From Amborella trichopoda (Eukaryota; Streptophyta; Magnoliopsida; Amborellales; Amborellaceae), in the NCBI RefSeq assembly GCF_000471905.2, contig NW_006498102.1:1045688-1109687 (forward strand): a stretch of DNA of 64,000 nt. The letters are read 5' to 3'. This document shows positions 11,312 through 23,160 of the stretch, piece after piece (position 1 is the first letter of the stretch; each line of letters begins with the position of its first letter). Under the pieces are notes generated by a model, which was given only the letters and a program-made list of their open reading frames with translations, searched no databases and was not told the origin of the DNA. A program made the position numbers and the translations under genes.

Positions 11312-12769
11312 AAAGACCAAGGTCAGCTATGAACTAGTCACCAGATGAACTGGTTCGGTTAGATTCGAACGATTTCACAATTGGAGCCAAAACAATTATA
11401 AAAAATTCATTGAATTTTTTTTAAAACCATGATTATTTAATTCTTTGTCACACATTCAATTCACAATCTAAAATAGAATTGACCACAATAATAACATTAC
11501 TAATTAAAACCAAATAAAACAAACAAAATAAACAAGTCAAAACATACAATCTAATACGAATATGAACAAGCAAGATGACTCAAAAGTCATCACCACTACC
11601 ATCTCCTTGATCAAACTCATGCCACTGAGTGAACGAATTGAATGAATTTGGGTATTTAGGATCTTGAGAAGGTCACAAACTCCACCTGTTATATCAATTG
11701 AGGTACAATTTGGTAATTTGCCTGAACAAAGTAATGTTCAGAAGAAAAGAAGTTGTTTCAACCTAAACCAATTAAAAAATTGGATCTTAAAAATATTAAA
11801 ACCAATACATCGTAACCATTTTTAAAATAAATTATAAAAGGATTGCATACTACGAGACCATTTATTTTTGTTACAAAGAGGTTACAATAGTTACTAGCCA
11901 CTAGATGTTAAATTGGATGGCTTGAAGTATGTCAAAGTTCGAGATTTTTTTGTTTTAACTTTGAATCTAGTCAATGATACATTCACGACCGCTTAATTTA
12001 AATTGATGGACAAAAGTGATTAAGACTTCCTTATATTAAAGTAAACGATTTCTTTGTATACATTTCCAATAATAAAATACAAAACTTTTAAATAATAAAA
12101 ATTTAGCAAATAGTTCCTTTCAAATCAGGAAAATTATGTAACAAATAAGTGAGACCACTAATAACAAAAAAAAAAAAAAGGAAAAAGAAACTGAAAAATG
12201 CTAATATAGAGTAAATAAATCACAAAAAGTCAAATATTTTCTGATAAATAACAAAAATTGTGAAGAATCAATAATGAAAATGAAAATACTAACTCAGATT
12301 AAAGAAAACAATAATTGAAAAAAAATCATTCGCAAATAAAAAATTGACTTCTTTTGTCTCAATTTTAAGAGTAAAAATACATATATGTTAAAAATAAACA
12401 TATGAAAGTTGGACAATGTGATCTAGCCAAATACATATAGTTAAAATTTTCCTTTCTTTTTTTTATTCATACCGGCAAGAAAACTTATAGTTGTCTAATA
12501 TTACAACTTTATTCATTTTTATTCATAAAATAAACCCTAATACAACCTAGGATATTCTCTTCCATACCATTACAATTTTTTACAACCATACACAAAAAAC
12601 AATGCATGAAGAATCAAGAAACATAAGGCCATTATAATTACCGAATACCTTGCCTCGTGTTACCCTCAATCAATCTCTATACCTTCCTATTTTAAATAAT
12701 CAACCTCTTTTCATAAATCCTTCATTTTTATTTATTTATTTTCAAATCAACTTGGTGGATTCCATCACA
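11312..12769. other. AT-rich spacer, nothing recognised
   Basis: No coding motif, LTR edge or inverted repeat pair was found. Poly-A/T runs are frequent. It may be internal sequence of the older element suggested by the flanking repeat copies. Confidence 0.5.
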
Positions 12770-13450
12770 AGCCATACTCAAAGGGAAAGAGAAAATATGT
12801 GGGGCGTCCTGCACATGGCGCACACTGTGGGCCCCACGCCCCTACTTAATGAGCTCATATATGGTGGGCCCAAAGTCTTAATGGTCCCCACTCCCCAAAA
12901 AGAATTTTAGATTAATAAAATCAAATTTAGAAAACCAATATATATTTTTTTCTCTCTGAATTAAATAAATCTAGAAAATTAGTTTTTGCCTTTTTTTTTT
13001 TTTCCTTAGACTAAAATATTTAGAGAGATCCAAAAAATCATTTTAATTATATAAAATATAATCAAACATATTTAAGCATATTTGATGGGAATTGGATCTA
13101 AAAAGCTAGGAATATCACAAATATATCAAGGACTCCATTGCATCTAGAAAATGCATCTCACTGTCATGTTCTCAAATTGACCCAACTGATCCCATGACCC
13201 ACAACCCCATCCCATAGATTACACGCTCCTCCCTGAGGATAAGTCCAGGCCCCATTCTAACACAATATGTCATGGGTCCTTCCAACACAGTGTAGTGTTG
13301 CAGCAAGACATCTCTTCGACACATGTACACGATATGCTCTCACCAAGAGGGCTGCTTCCCAGACGGCTATCTAATTTATATGTCGTGCGATGGTAATGAT
13401 GACGACTTGGCCATTGTCCTCTCTAGCTAACCACCGCACTCAGGGGTGGT
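12770..13450. repeat. Old dispersed repeat, copy 2 (possible second LTR)
   Basis: It carries the same ordered blocks as 1900-2860, including gtgggccccac, ggtgggccc, ttgatggga, cccatgacccacaa and tagattacacgctcctccc. If both copies are LTRs, copia-1 is nested in this older element. Termini are too diverged to place. Confidence 0.4.
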
Positions 13451-14159
13451 CGACCCTGGATTTTCACTCTTTGTGAAAAATCTTCTCTTAAAACCGTATA
13501 TCCTTTATTTTAATTTTGGAAATAGAGAGAAAGTGTGTGTCGTTTCCCTTAGGGTGAGGGTATATGTGCAAGGTGACCTCAGTGCCCCCTAGGATAAAGA
13601 TTGGGTGGTGCGGTGGAGCTGCTCGAACCAACAAAAGAAATGTGAGGTAGGGCTTACCTCATAGGGATTGGGTCGGATCCACCCAGGCGAGGTTGCCCTC
13701 TTAGATTCCGGTGCCTTGGAATGCCTACGAAAATCCCCCCGGCCTTTGTTTGGCTTAGTTTGGAATCTACGTCTTCACGACCCGACTATGCGCACTTGTA
13801 TGGTTTGAGTTGCATGAACCCTTGGGCTTGTCTCTAAGCTTGTATGTGAGGCTTGGTTGGGTTAGACTAGGTGGGTTAAGGTTGGGTAGGTTAGACTAGT
13901 TGGGTTAATGTTGGGTAGGCTAACTTAAGTCTGGGGTTAGGCAACCACTCAATAAATTCGATAGCCTTCAGATGTCACCTCGCCTAGGAGGCGATACCGG
14001 AGATGGAAAAGGTACTAGGCATAAGGCCTAAGTACCCCGGAGACTTGGCACATGTGTCAATCCGTCGGGATGAACCCAAGCTTAACCTATACACAAAGCC
14101 TACTTAGAGAGTGGGCTAGGTGGTGGAGTTTCGTAAGGGAAGAGACCGGTGGTTAAGGG

Positions 14160-14420
14160 AGAGACCGATGGCAAGGTGGTGTAGGAGTAGGGTGGAGTAT
14201 GAGTAAGTGTGGTGTATGGGCATGTATGGTGTATGGGTAGTTGTGGTGTGTGGGTAGGCGTGGTGTATAGGTAATAGGGAGTATGGATAACAAGGAGTAT
14301 AGGTCGTAGGGAGTATGGGTGGTAAGGTATATGGGTGGTATGGTGTATGGAAGGGTGTGGGGTATAGTCTACGGTAAAAGTATAGTCCAACTAGGGAGTA
14401 TGGTGGGAGAGAGGTATTTT
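14160..14420. repeat. Tatgg-rich minisatellite in the Tat LTR
   Basis: Degenerate units of about 18-22 bp built on gtggtgtatgggta run across this stretch. A similar array occurs in the related LTR at 62445-62590. It gives overlapping His/Tyr/Pro/Thr-rich open frames on the minus strand, which are not genes. Confidence 0.85.
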
Positions 14421-14577
14421 TTCTTAAGCACAAAGTTTTCTCTCTCCTCACGTGTAGTAGATTTTCAAATAAGCACAAAGAAAACTACACACTTTCTCCT
14501 AGGTTTTGCCTTTTTTCACACAATTTTCAATCTTTTCAAACCCTTTCTAAAACTATTACACATTACAAAGCATGGGG

Positions 14578-14585
14578 TTTATATA
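14578..14585 (-). promoter_or_regulatory. TATA box of the Tat LTR
   Basis: The minus strand reads tatataaa just downstream of the conserved word tgtttcaagggg. The same arrangement occurs in both Ogre LTRs (34199-34205 and 53214-53220). This supports a shared LTR promoter with transcription toward lower coordinates. Confidence 0.6.
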
Positions 14586-16369
14586 GAGGTACCCCTTGAA
14601 ACATGGGTGTACACTCAAAACCCCTGAGAATTGATGAAAAATAGAATAAAGTGAATTAAAAAGCAATCTCGAAATTATGGAAAAATGATTGAAAATGACT
14701 CTAAGAAAACATGTAAATGATATTTAGGTCTCAAAAAAAAGCCTCTTCCCATCAACATGGCTTGAGGCCTTCTTTTCGGGTTTTCCGATGATGTTATGGA
14801 CAATATATTGTCATGAAAACATAGATCGAATTGAGATGATCATTTTGATATAAGATTTGCATGATGTTGACTTTTGATCATTTTTTTTGAAAATTTTTAC
14901 TTTTTTGGTCAGCATGCAAACTTGAGTTTTCTTGGTTGCTCAATCTTGTCCAAAATGTCACTCTTGTGGTCTTCGTTTTGTGGTAAATCAAAGGGTAAGT
15001 CACCATGATCATTTTGCATCAAGAATCATACGATTTGGCCTCCAATTGACCATTTTGTGATTTTGGGAAGTTGCCGAAAAACCACTTTTCTGGCAACCCA
15101 AAAATTATGCCTTATTGTAAGCCTTGGATGAGTGCCTTCCCGGACCTCCTTCATGGTCTATTTTATCTTAAATAGAAGTTCTTTGAGTCATGATCAAAAT
15201 GACTCCATTATTTAATTTGTTTGTCGTTGGGGTTTTGAGTTATGATTGTTGGAGTGTTTGTTTGTCGTTGGGGTTTCGAGTTATGATTGTTGGAGTGATA
15301 GAACGTCATGCACTCATATTTTTTGCATAATGCCTTTTTATGCAACCTTTTCTTAAGATTTTTCTCGGGTCGATTATCGGCTTTTCTCATAGAGTATATC
15401 AAAAGTTAGTTCTCGTTGAGGAGAACAACATCTCAAAACTTGGGCTCTATCCGCCTTATGGTTGATGAGAAATGAGGGTTGCAAGACTGTCCCCTTCTTT
15501 AGAAGTTGCATCAATTTTATATTATTTTAGGTGACTGGTTTTGCTTGCATGCACCTGAATAGAAAACGACCTATCCATTTTAGGACAGTAGGATCTAGAA
15601 AAGTTTGTTTGGCCTGAAACTTGATAGTTAAAGGTTTTTCGGCCATATAAAGTTGTTTGCTATGTTCAGAAGACCATCTGAGATCACTTTTAGGGAATTT
15701 TGGCTATAGTGTAGCTTGCACACATATATCATGTCTTCGCCAGCTCGAGATGAAACTTGGGGAAGAACTTTAGAATGTTAAAGGCCACTCTCATTCACCT
15801 TTTGGGGCCGAGATGACACTATTATAGTGACTCTACAAAATTAGGCTTATTCAGTACGAGCTTCTGTAGTCCTTGTGCATATTTGGTACCTATGGGCTAT
15901 GGTCGCAACTGCCTCATCTTTTATGCGCATTGGAAAGAAGTGCGTCAAAAATACGTGATAACAAGGGGTCACACCCAATCCCCTATCCAACCACCGTTGG
16001 CACAACTCTGACCTCATCAAGGAAAGACCCCATATTAAAACCTTTATCAATTGTGCACAAATGCCCAGGGCTACGGGGTTTTATACATCAACCTGAGCCA
16101 TAACCCATCAAAACATAGGTGAGTCACGACATCAGTGATGCCTCACAGTTCAACCTAGAACATGCCACTCAGTCCTTCCGGACTACGCTCCCATTAGAGC
16201 TATCACAACACTATAGTCCTAGCTTTATATGCTGAAGGCATTTGATCATTGATAACAAAAGAATAAGTCCAAATACAAGATATCACACATCCAACAAAGT
16301 AGTTAAAAATCTGTAAATAATAATAAAAAAAAGAGTTAATGATCAGAAATCAATAAGTATACACTGTCA

Positions 16370-17410
16370 TTCCTTGATTTGCTTGACCCGCTCCTCCTGT
16401 TGAGCTCGAACAACTTGAAAGAAGGTTTCTTTTAGCTGGGCCTCCGCATGATGAAGCTTATCTACCCAACTCGCAAAGCACTAATGAAAATTCATGTGAA
16501 TAGCAATTGGCCTAAGGCCTCAATCAAATTTTCTCTCCTATTTTGCTCTTTTATGGGCTCTTTTCGACATGCTTCTCAGGGCACCTCAAGCTCCCTTATC
16601 TGTTCAGCTCTGTGCATTTGACATCACTTGCGGCTAGAAGTTTGACCTCGACCTCCTTGAATAAAGTGAGAAATTCCAAGGCTGCGTATTCATGCTTCTT
16701 TACTGCCTTCTTGCTCTTCTCAAAAATGCGCGTCTAAGGCCGTCTGAAAATCCAGAACTTTACGAGCATCTGCAGCATCAGAATTGATCAATGCCTTGAT
16801 GTCTTGAACATCAAAACCCGATTGACTAATAAAATCCGCTACTGGTGTTAGGAAGGTGGAGGCCTTGCTAGGGTTAGAAATGGAATACTCAAGCAGGAAA
16901 CGGAGGATAGAATGGGTAAATTCAATGATAGTCTTCTCATGGCTACTATGAAGAGCAAGAGAAGTTGTTGCGGTCGGCTACATGACTGTTAAAACCAAAC
17001 TCTCTTTGGGAGCATTTACCTGTGTGACTCTCAACAAAATGACAGTTAATAGAATTAAGAAGAAGAAAACAAAATTAAGAAAAATCATAACTCCATGAGA
17101 AGATGATCTAAAAATTATATACGGGATCATTTGCCTAATCCTATCGAGCCTCACACAAATGTGGCTGAGTATGCGAATCAAATGTCTGGCTGCATCTTCA
17201 AGAATCTCTGCGACATATTTATAGTATAAGATCTCTCCTTCCTGATGCTTCATGAGGCAATAGAGATAAGCAATCTCATCGAAAGGGGACTCGTCACTAT
17301 ACCACTCAGTGTTTTCCTTGATGAACTCCTCTAAATATGATGATTTTGTAGCACCAAAGTCTAATGAACCATGGGCTTTGCTGGTTGCGCTTGCAAGTTG
17401 GTCAGTGTAG
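16370..17410 (-). pseudogene. Unidentified coding-like block, minus strand
   Basis: I do not recognise the family. On the minus strand, 17400-16980 encodes a hydrophilic stretch (LEEFIKENTEWY, LMKHQEGEILYYKYVAE) followed by a hydrophobic run (HGVMIFLNFVFFFLILLTVILL). The hydrophobic run may instead be an unspliced intron, because it ends in a pyrimidine-rich tract and an acceptor-like cacacag. Further on, 16970-16560 encodes FTHSILRFLLEYSISN, VQDIKALINS and ARKVLDFQTALDA, helical text with stops. It lies directly inside the Tat LTR at 13.5-16.0 kb, so it may be an extra ORF of that element or a captured gene fragment. The 15964-16369 interval shows nothing recognisable. Confidence 0.4.
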
Positions 17411-19334
17411 ACACCCCCCCCTCAAATTTTGGCTAAGGGAATACCTGATGCCTTGATTCCCAGTCCAAAGGACCACTCAAACACTCATAGACCATAGTAC
17501 ACCTAAACCCAAGAGAATTATCCCAAAACTATATGAAACCTATCCCAAACTGTAGTAGACCTTGAAAGCTTTCCAATGATCTAAGAAATGTTGAATTGGG
17601 CATACGAATCAAAAGATATAAGCCTCAAAAGTTTCAAGGTCCAAAATAACCAAATTACCCCTGGATCCAGCTAGAACGCCTCGCACGACACGTCACTCCT
17701 CGTGCCGAGCCACACGAGGCTCCGTGCCTCGCGTGTCGCACACTTAATGGGCCCAAATGCAACCTGGTTGACCATGGACGTGTTTTGACTACGAATTTTT
17801 TATCAAAAAATCTGAAAAAATAAAGAAAATAATCTAATCCTTGTTGGCTATATGGCCTTTCAAGGCCTTAAATCCAAAAATCTTTCGCTCAGTGGGAGTA
17901 TGAGAGAGAGTGAGTTTGGGTACTTGGAGAACTAGGACCCAAATTCAAATACCTTGAGTTACATGAGGCAATAAGTGTTTCACGATTAGAGAGAAAGATC
18001 TCTCGAGGATGTGTAGGGGTCACCTTCAAGTCAGGGCTATATTAATTAGTATGCCTCATGGTTGGTTTGATTGGGCTAGGGCTAAAAGAAGCCAAAGAGT
18101 AGGAAAGAACCTCAGTATTTTTCGAGTATAAGCATTGTGTGGAATGGTCATGACTTATGAGACATAAGTTTATACCAAGACACAAGACCACTCCACGTCA
18201 TGTGCGCTTGCAATCGCATGGGAAGTCACCCTTCTAAAGTTTGATCCAACTAAGAAGAGCTATTGCACATGTGGTTTGAGATGACCCCTGCATTTAAGCA
18301 CTTATGGGTCCCATGGGGTGCATTGCAAATATGATGTAAAACTTGATTACGGTGACTTTGATGTGACCAAATTATGGTCACTGCCATAGACTATGGAATA
18401 TAAACATTGGGTCATCTTGAAATAAAGTGGAGCACCGTTCTAGACTAGCGCAATAGAGTACTCTAATACATAATATTAAGCCTAGAGATCTCATTTACCG
18501 TTGTCCCAGTTTATTTTGATGAGAAAAATGTATTCATGATGAAAAATCAATTAGGGATTTTTTTTGGAGTTCTTGAGAAATTTTTTATTTTTTTTAAATT
18601 AAACAAGCTCCCATTTTATATATTGTTTGGGAAAAATTCCAAATAAAGACATCTTGGTGGGGTCCATGTGGCACCCACGTAGCCATAGGGTGGCCACATG
18701 GCACCCCCCCCCCCCCCCCCACAGCCCTACCTATTGATGATGTCAACACTAAGGGGCTTGGTCCTCTTTTGGAATTTGTGAGATTGTTCTTTTATGTTAT
18801 ATAGTTTTCAATTAAAAACATTTGTTTTATAAGTTATTTAATCAATTTTGTCACGTGTTTTTTCACACATCTGATCTTGGTGTCATGTGTGCAAGGCTAA
18901 GGCTAATCAACATATTATGATTCCAAGCCTAACCCATGGGAGAATTTGAGGCTTTTTATGTGGCTACATCTCATTGGCCAAGTACACGAGAACTTTATAA
19001 AATGCCACTTTTCAATCGGCTAAGCTATAAGATATTTTTCTTATAACGATATATTTTTCATATAACCCTACAGGACTAGTGAGAAAATATTTTATGGGAC
19101 AAGAACCTTATGGTAAAATGGCTACCCTAGGGTTTTTCATGGAGTGATAAAGATATGGAAATCGCATTCACTTATCTTGATGGTTAGATGTGGATGTGTG
19201 GCAAGGATCCATGTCTTCTTTTGTGCCACAAATGAAAAGTATCAAAGGTGTAGATTACTTCACTCACAACCACTTTACTATAGATACATAAGTTAGATTC
19301 ATTAAACCCTAACCCTACATAATTGCAACTCTTA
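17411..19334. other. Non-coding stretch with a poly-C run
   Basis: No coding motif was found. It contains 17 consecutive C at 18704-18720 and a GC-rich patch near 17680-17750 with a small hairpin (cgaggc/gcctcg). The text tgtagacaccccc near 17408 resembles some gypsy LTR starts, but no partner copy was found. Confidence 0.45.
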
Positions 19335-20605
19335 GGGGCCGTTTGGATACCTGGAAATATATTGTCTGTGAAATATATTACTGCCGTAATACATTACTTG
19401 CAAATGGATTGTTATTATTTGGGTCGTATTTAGATGCAACTTGAGAAATACATTGTTACTATTTTGCTATGTATGGAAGAAATATGGGAAATGCATTACC
19501 AACATTTTATTATTTCTTTCTTTTTTGTTAACAAAATTCCACAGAAATGCGAAATTAAAGTTATCATCACACTATTCCAAAAAGATTTTCTAATAATAAC
19601 ATCATCACTATTCCAAAAAGATTTTCTAATAATAACATGTACCATACTAAAGTCATGATGACACCATTTCCTACTTATTTTGTATGTCTTTGCTACTTAC
19701 ATGGAATCACATGTCTTCTAACATGATTAGACTTTGGTTTCAACATGATAAGTCATTGGAATAATATGATTAGAATAACATGATTTTATTGTGATAAACC
19801 TTATTTTTATTTATTTTCTATAGAAGTCTTTAAAATGTCTCTCTATATAATTTCAAATAAACAATAAATTTATGATACCAAATTCAAAATCTTTATAGTA
19901 CAAGTTAAAAAATGGGAAGAAGTTTGGTTAGTAAACTAGAAGGTTTGGTAATTGCAGTAGAAAATTTTGAGGCATTGAAAGAGATTAAAGAGGTATCTTA
20001 TTTCAATTGAGCTTTTACTAATCTCTTATGGGAATTATATTGTATGAACTTTTTTATTATGAGTGTGTAGGGCTTACCAGGGCTCTCCTGCTTTTCTCTT
20101 TTCAGATTAGTAGTAGCGACTCTCATGTTTCTCTCTCTTCAGGTTAGGAGCTGAAAGGAAAAAGCCAGATTAAAGAGAGAGGGAGCAACTTATGCAAACC
20201 CATTATTAGGGCTTAAGGGAGAGAGGGGGCGGGTTTAGAGAGGAAAGGAGCACATATTCAACCCAGTTATTATGGCTCAACCAGAGGGAGAGTAGGGCTT
20301 AAGATATGGCTCAAGAAGAGAGAGTAGACGTACCAGTGAATGAAGAAATAAGTTAATTAGACGAGTTTGAGAGAGAGAAAATGGCAGCTTACTATTTTTT
20401 TTATATGGGGATAGGGAAGAGAGAGAAGTGGGTAAAAGATTTCCCAAAGATTACCTGTTAAGGCTCGTAATAGATTTTTCATCCCTCAGTGATATTTTTT
20501 TTTGGGAAATATCGGGTAATCTCTTTTCATTTCCTTATTATTAAAGTGTACCCTGAAAATGTCATATTTCCGTATAATATATTGTCATGTAATAGATTTT
20601 CAAGT
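19335..20605 (+). mobile_element. PIF/Harbinger-like non-autonomous element, copy A (right end clipped)
   Basis: It starts ggggccgtttggatacctgg directly after TTA, fitting a PIF/Harbinger TWA target site. Internal text matches the reverse complement of copy B (21202-22524) at both ends, including atattgtctgtgaaatata and atattgtcatgtaatagatt. The last dozen bases of the right TIR are missing or changed after caagta. The middle (20060-20400) is purine-rich and differs from copy B. No transposase frame is seen. Confidence 0.7.
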
Positions 20606-21077
20606 AAGTAAAAAAAAGAGAAAAAGATAAAGATATCCACACCCCTGCTTTGTATTTTAACCTTTGAGTTTCAACGCTTGAAGTGCAAGCTTCCATGGAG
20701 TTCCCATCTTCATATGGTGACTAACAAGTTACAGACTTTACACTTTGATGTAACCATATGGTTCATTTTCCTTTCATTTTGAGTGTTATCTTCTTCATAT
20801 TTTGGCCGATGTAATTCTCAAATCTCAGTGCTTTCTTCATGCCATTAGCTTAAGTTTCCATGATTTTTTATGATCATATTAAATTATGCCATATCCCCTT
20901 CCATTTGTATATTTCAGATTAAAGTCTCATCTCCTAAACACCATTTCTTTCATGACTTTTTCTGCAATTTAGAGTGAATATATTAGATATATCAGTGAAC
21001 ATTTCATCCTCTTTGAAAATCCTACTAGCATAAGTATTTGAAAATTTGTTATATGATACACTACACCATGGCCACAT
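20606..21077. other. Spacer between the PIF-like element and copia-2
   Basis: No gene or repeat boundary was recognised. The last five bases, cacat (21073-21077), are the left target duplication of copia-2. Confidence 0.6.
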
Positions 21078-21201
21078 TGTTGGATATATGTGAATCCATA
21101 TTTCCAATAGGATAATTTGCGCTTTTATGAAGTTCCTATTTTTATGGGTGAAAAGCCTTAGATTTTAGGAAAGGCATTTACATGACACTTCGATTCCTTA
21201 A

Positions 21202-22524
21202 TGGGCCGTTTGGATACCTGACAATCTATTACATGGAAACATATCACAAGGAAATATAAGATTTACCATGTTTGGGTACACTTCAATAATAAGAAAATAG
21301 AAATAAATTACACAATATTTCCTCAAAAAAACGTCAAATCTATTATGCAAATACGTCAAATCTATTACGCGTAGAATGACTGTGAAATCCATTACATGCT
21401 TAACAGGTAATCTAACTACGCATGTGTCTTACCCAAAAAAAATCCTCTATCTCCCATGATTCTCCCTCTCTCTTGTGCCATCCATTATCCCGCGATTCTC
21501 CCTCTTTTGTGTACATCCTCCCGCCATGCCATCCATTCTCCCACGATTCTCCCTCTCCTGTGTACATCCATTTCTGCTCCACTTATATGTGTTTCCACCC
21601 GCATCTATTTCTACACTCCTGTGCACATCCATTTATACATCCCTTTATCCCCAATTTAAGTTGTAACCCCCATATGAAGGGCTCAGCTTTCATATCAAAA
21701 CAAAAATAATAAAAATAATAATTGGTAATCAATGAGAAATTACCCAACACGATCATAATAAAAAATTTCACCCAACATAATCCTCATAAGATATCAGTAG
21801 AAGCTCAATTGAAATAAGATACCTCTTTAGTCTCCTCCAATGCCTCAGAATTTTGAGCTGCAATATCAAACCTTATAGTTTACTAATCAAACTTCTTCTC
21901 ATTTTTTACTAATCAAACTTTTTCTCATTTTTTAACTTGTACCATAATGATTTTGAATTTGGTATCATAAATTTATTGTTTATTTGAAATTATACAGAGA
22001 GACATTTGAAAGACTTCTATAAAAAATAAATAAAAATAAGGCTTATCACAATAAAATCATGTTATCCCAATCATATTATTCCTATGACTTATCAGGTTGA
22101 AACTAAAGTCTAATCATGTTAGAAGACATGTGATTCCATGTAAATGCCAAAGGCATGCAAAATAAGTAGGAAATAATGTCAGGATGACTTTAGAATAGTA
22201 AAAGTTACTATCAGAAAATCCTTTTGGAATGATAATGATATTATTATTAGAAAATCTTTTTGGAATAGTGTGATTATGACTTTAATTCTGCATGTAAGTG
22301 GAATTTTGTGACAAAAAAGAAAGAAATGATAGTTTATAGGCAAGTGTTGGTAAAATATTGGTAATGCATTTCCCATATTTCTTCTAGACATAGCCAAACA
22401 GTAGCAGCGTATTTCCCAGGTTGCATCTAAATACTATCCAAACATTAACAATCCATTCTAGGTAATGTATTACGACAGTAATATATTTCACAGACAATAT
22501 ATTTTCAGGTATCTAAACGACCCC
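21202..22524 (-). mobile_element. PIF/Harbinger-like non-autonomous element, copy B
   Basis: The ends form a TIR: tgggccgtttggatacctg on the left and, reverse-complemented, ggggtcgtttagatacctg on the right. TAA flanks it on both sides (21199-21201 and 22525-22527). The uninterrupted right LTR of copia-2 shows the empty site ccttaaagg. A 3-bp TAA duplication with a GGGCCGTTTGG-like end is characteristic of PIF/Harbinger and Tourist-type elements. At 1.3 kb without transposase, it is non-autonomous. A tandem repeat (gattctccctctc words, 21455-21570) lies near one end. Confidence 0.85.
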
Positions 22525-22686
22525 TAAAGGATTCCTAATATCATAGGTATGAAATCTTTATGGTGCTCTCACGTGACCATGGTGAAGGAAAATATGAGTT
22601 CTAAATTCATATGGAGATTTATAGTTATCATATGGAAGATTTGGATTGGCCTCATGTGTAAACTCTTATGGGTCTCGTGGGTTATC

Positions 22687-22693
22687 TATAAAA
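22687..22693 (+). promoter_or_regulatory. TATA box in the copia-2 left LTR
   Basis: The sequence tataaaa precedes a conserved tatggttttgtagagagaga block. The same arrangement with tataaaa is found in the right LTR at 26053-26059. It is the probable LTR promoter. Confidence 0.6.
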
Positions 22694-22826
22694 GCTATGG
22701 TTTTGTAGAGAGAGAAGATATGTGGGAAAGGAAAAATCAGGAGAGAAAAGGTTAGATCTTGAGTCCTTAGGTGAGATTCTAGTGAGGGAAATACTTTGTT
22801 TTTAGGCTTGAGAGAGACTCATGTAA

Positions 22827-23160
22827 AATAGTGAGAGTTTGAGATATAAGAATCAAGATGTTCAATGGAGGCATATGCACCATCTCAGGTGTCGTACATG
22901 TTCCAAGTCTCAGAAGGAGCCTTTTGTCCTTGAGAAAATTTGATGAGTAAGGTTTAAAATTTACATGTGAAAATAAATGTCTAAAAATTTCAAAAGGAGC
23001 ACTAGTGGTTGCGAAAGGAGAGTTAGCAGGCAATCAGTACAAACTTGTTGGTGAAACAATTTTGGGAGAGGCCAATATTGTAGAGGTGGACTCTGCCGTG
23101 ATGTGGCATGCATGTTTGGGTCATATGTGTGAGCGTGGACTCAATGGTGCTTATCGATAA
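22827..23160 (+). pseudogene. Protease end and GAG-pre-integrase remnant of copia-2
   Basis: The first recognisable text follows directly on LTR sequence. It encodes ISGVVHVPSLRR and LLSLRKFDE, typical of the segment after the copia protease. KFTCENKCLKIS and MWHACLGHMCERGL, the GAG-pre-integrase zinc region, follow. The protease DSG site is not present because the deletion removed it. The frame is interrupted at 22940s and after 23155. Confidence 0.7.

Larger units (their letters stand above)
13490..15963 (-). mobile_element. Tat-type gypsy LTR, minus strand (left edge approximate)
   Basis: This 2.4-kb block matches 61000-63449 in order: an aactaacaaaaag-like block with a nearby taccta/tacctc word, a tatgg minisatellite, a conserved ccccttgaaaca/TATA core, a gatataagatttgc block, and a tail ending taaca. 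It therefore reads TGTTA... on its own strand. Relative to the right copy it would be the 3' LTR. It could also be a solo LTR or belong to a separate element. The left edge is placed only by where similarity fades. Confidence 0.65.
21078..22826 (+). mobile_element. Left (5') LTR of copia-2, split by PIF-like copy B and 3'-truncated
   Basis: Segments 21078-21201 and 22525-22826 match the right LTR, for example tttccaataggata, catttacatgacactt, atgagttctaaattcata and gaagatttggattggcctca. Similarity stops near ctcatgtaa at 22826, where pol text begins. About 300 bp of LTR end plus leader and gag are therefore missing. Confidence 0.8.

Noticed and set aside
14100..14478. His/Pro/Thr/Tyr-rich minus frames of 96 and 120 codons
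   Set aside because: They are products of the tatgg minisatellite read in two frames.
17408..17440. Possible gypsy LTR start (tgtagacaccccc)
   Set aside because: No second copy, polypurine tract or LTR end could be found, so the resemblance is not enough.
17680..17750. GC-rich patch with a small hairpin as a terminator or RNA gene
   Set aside because: The stem is only six base pairs and nothing around it supports a transcript.
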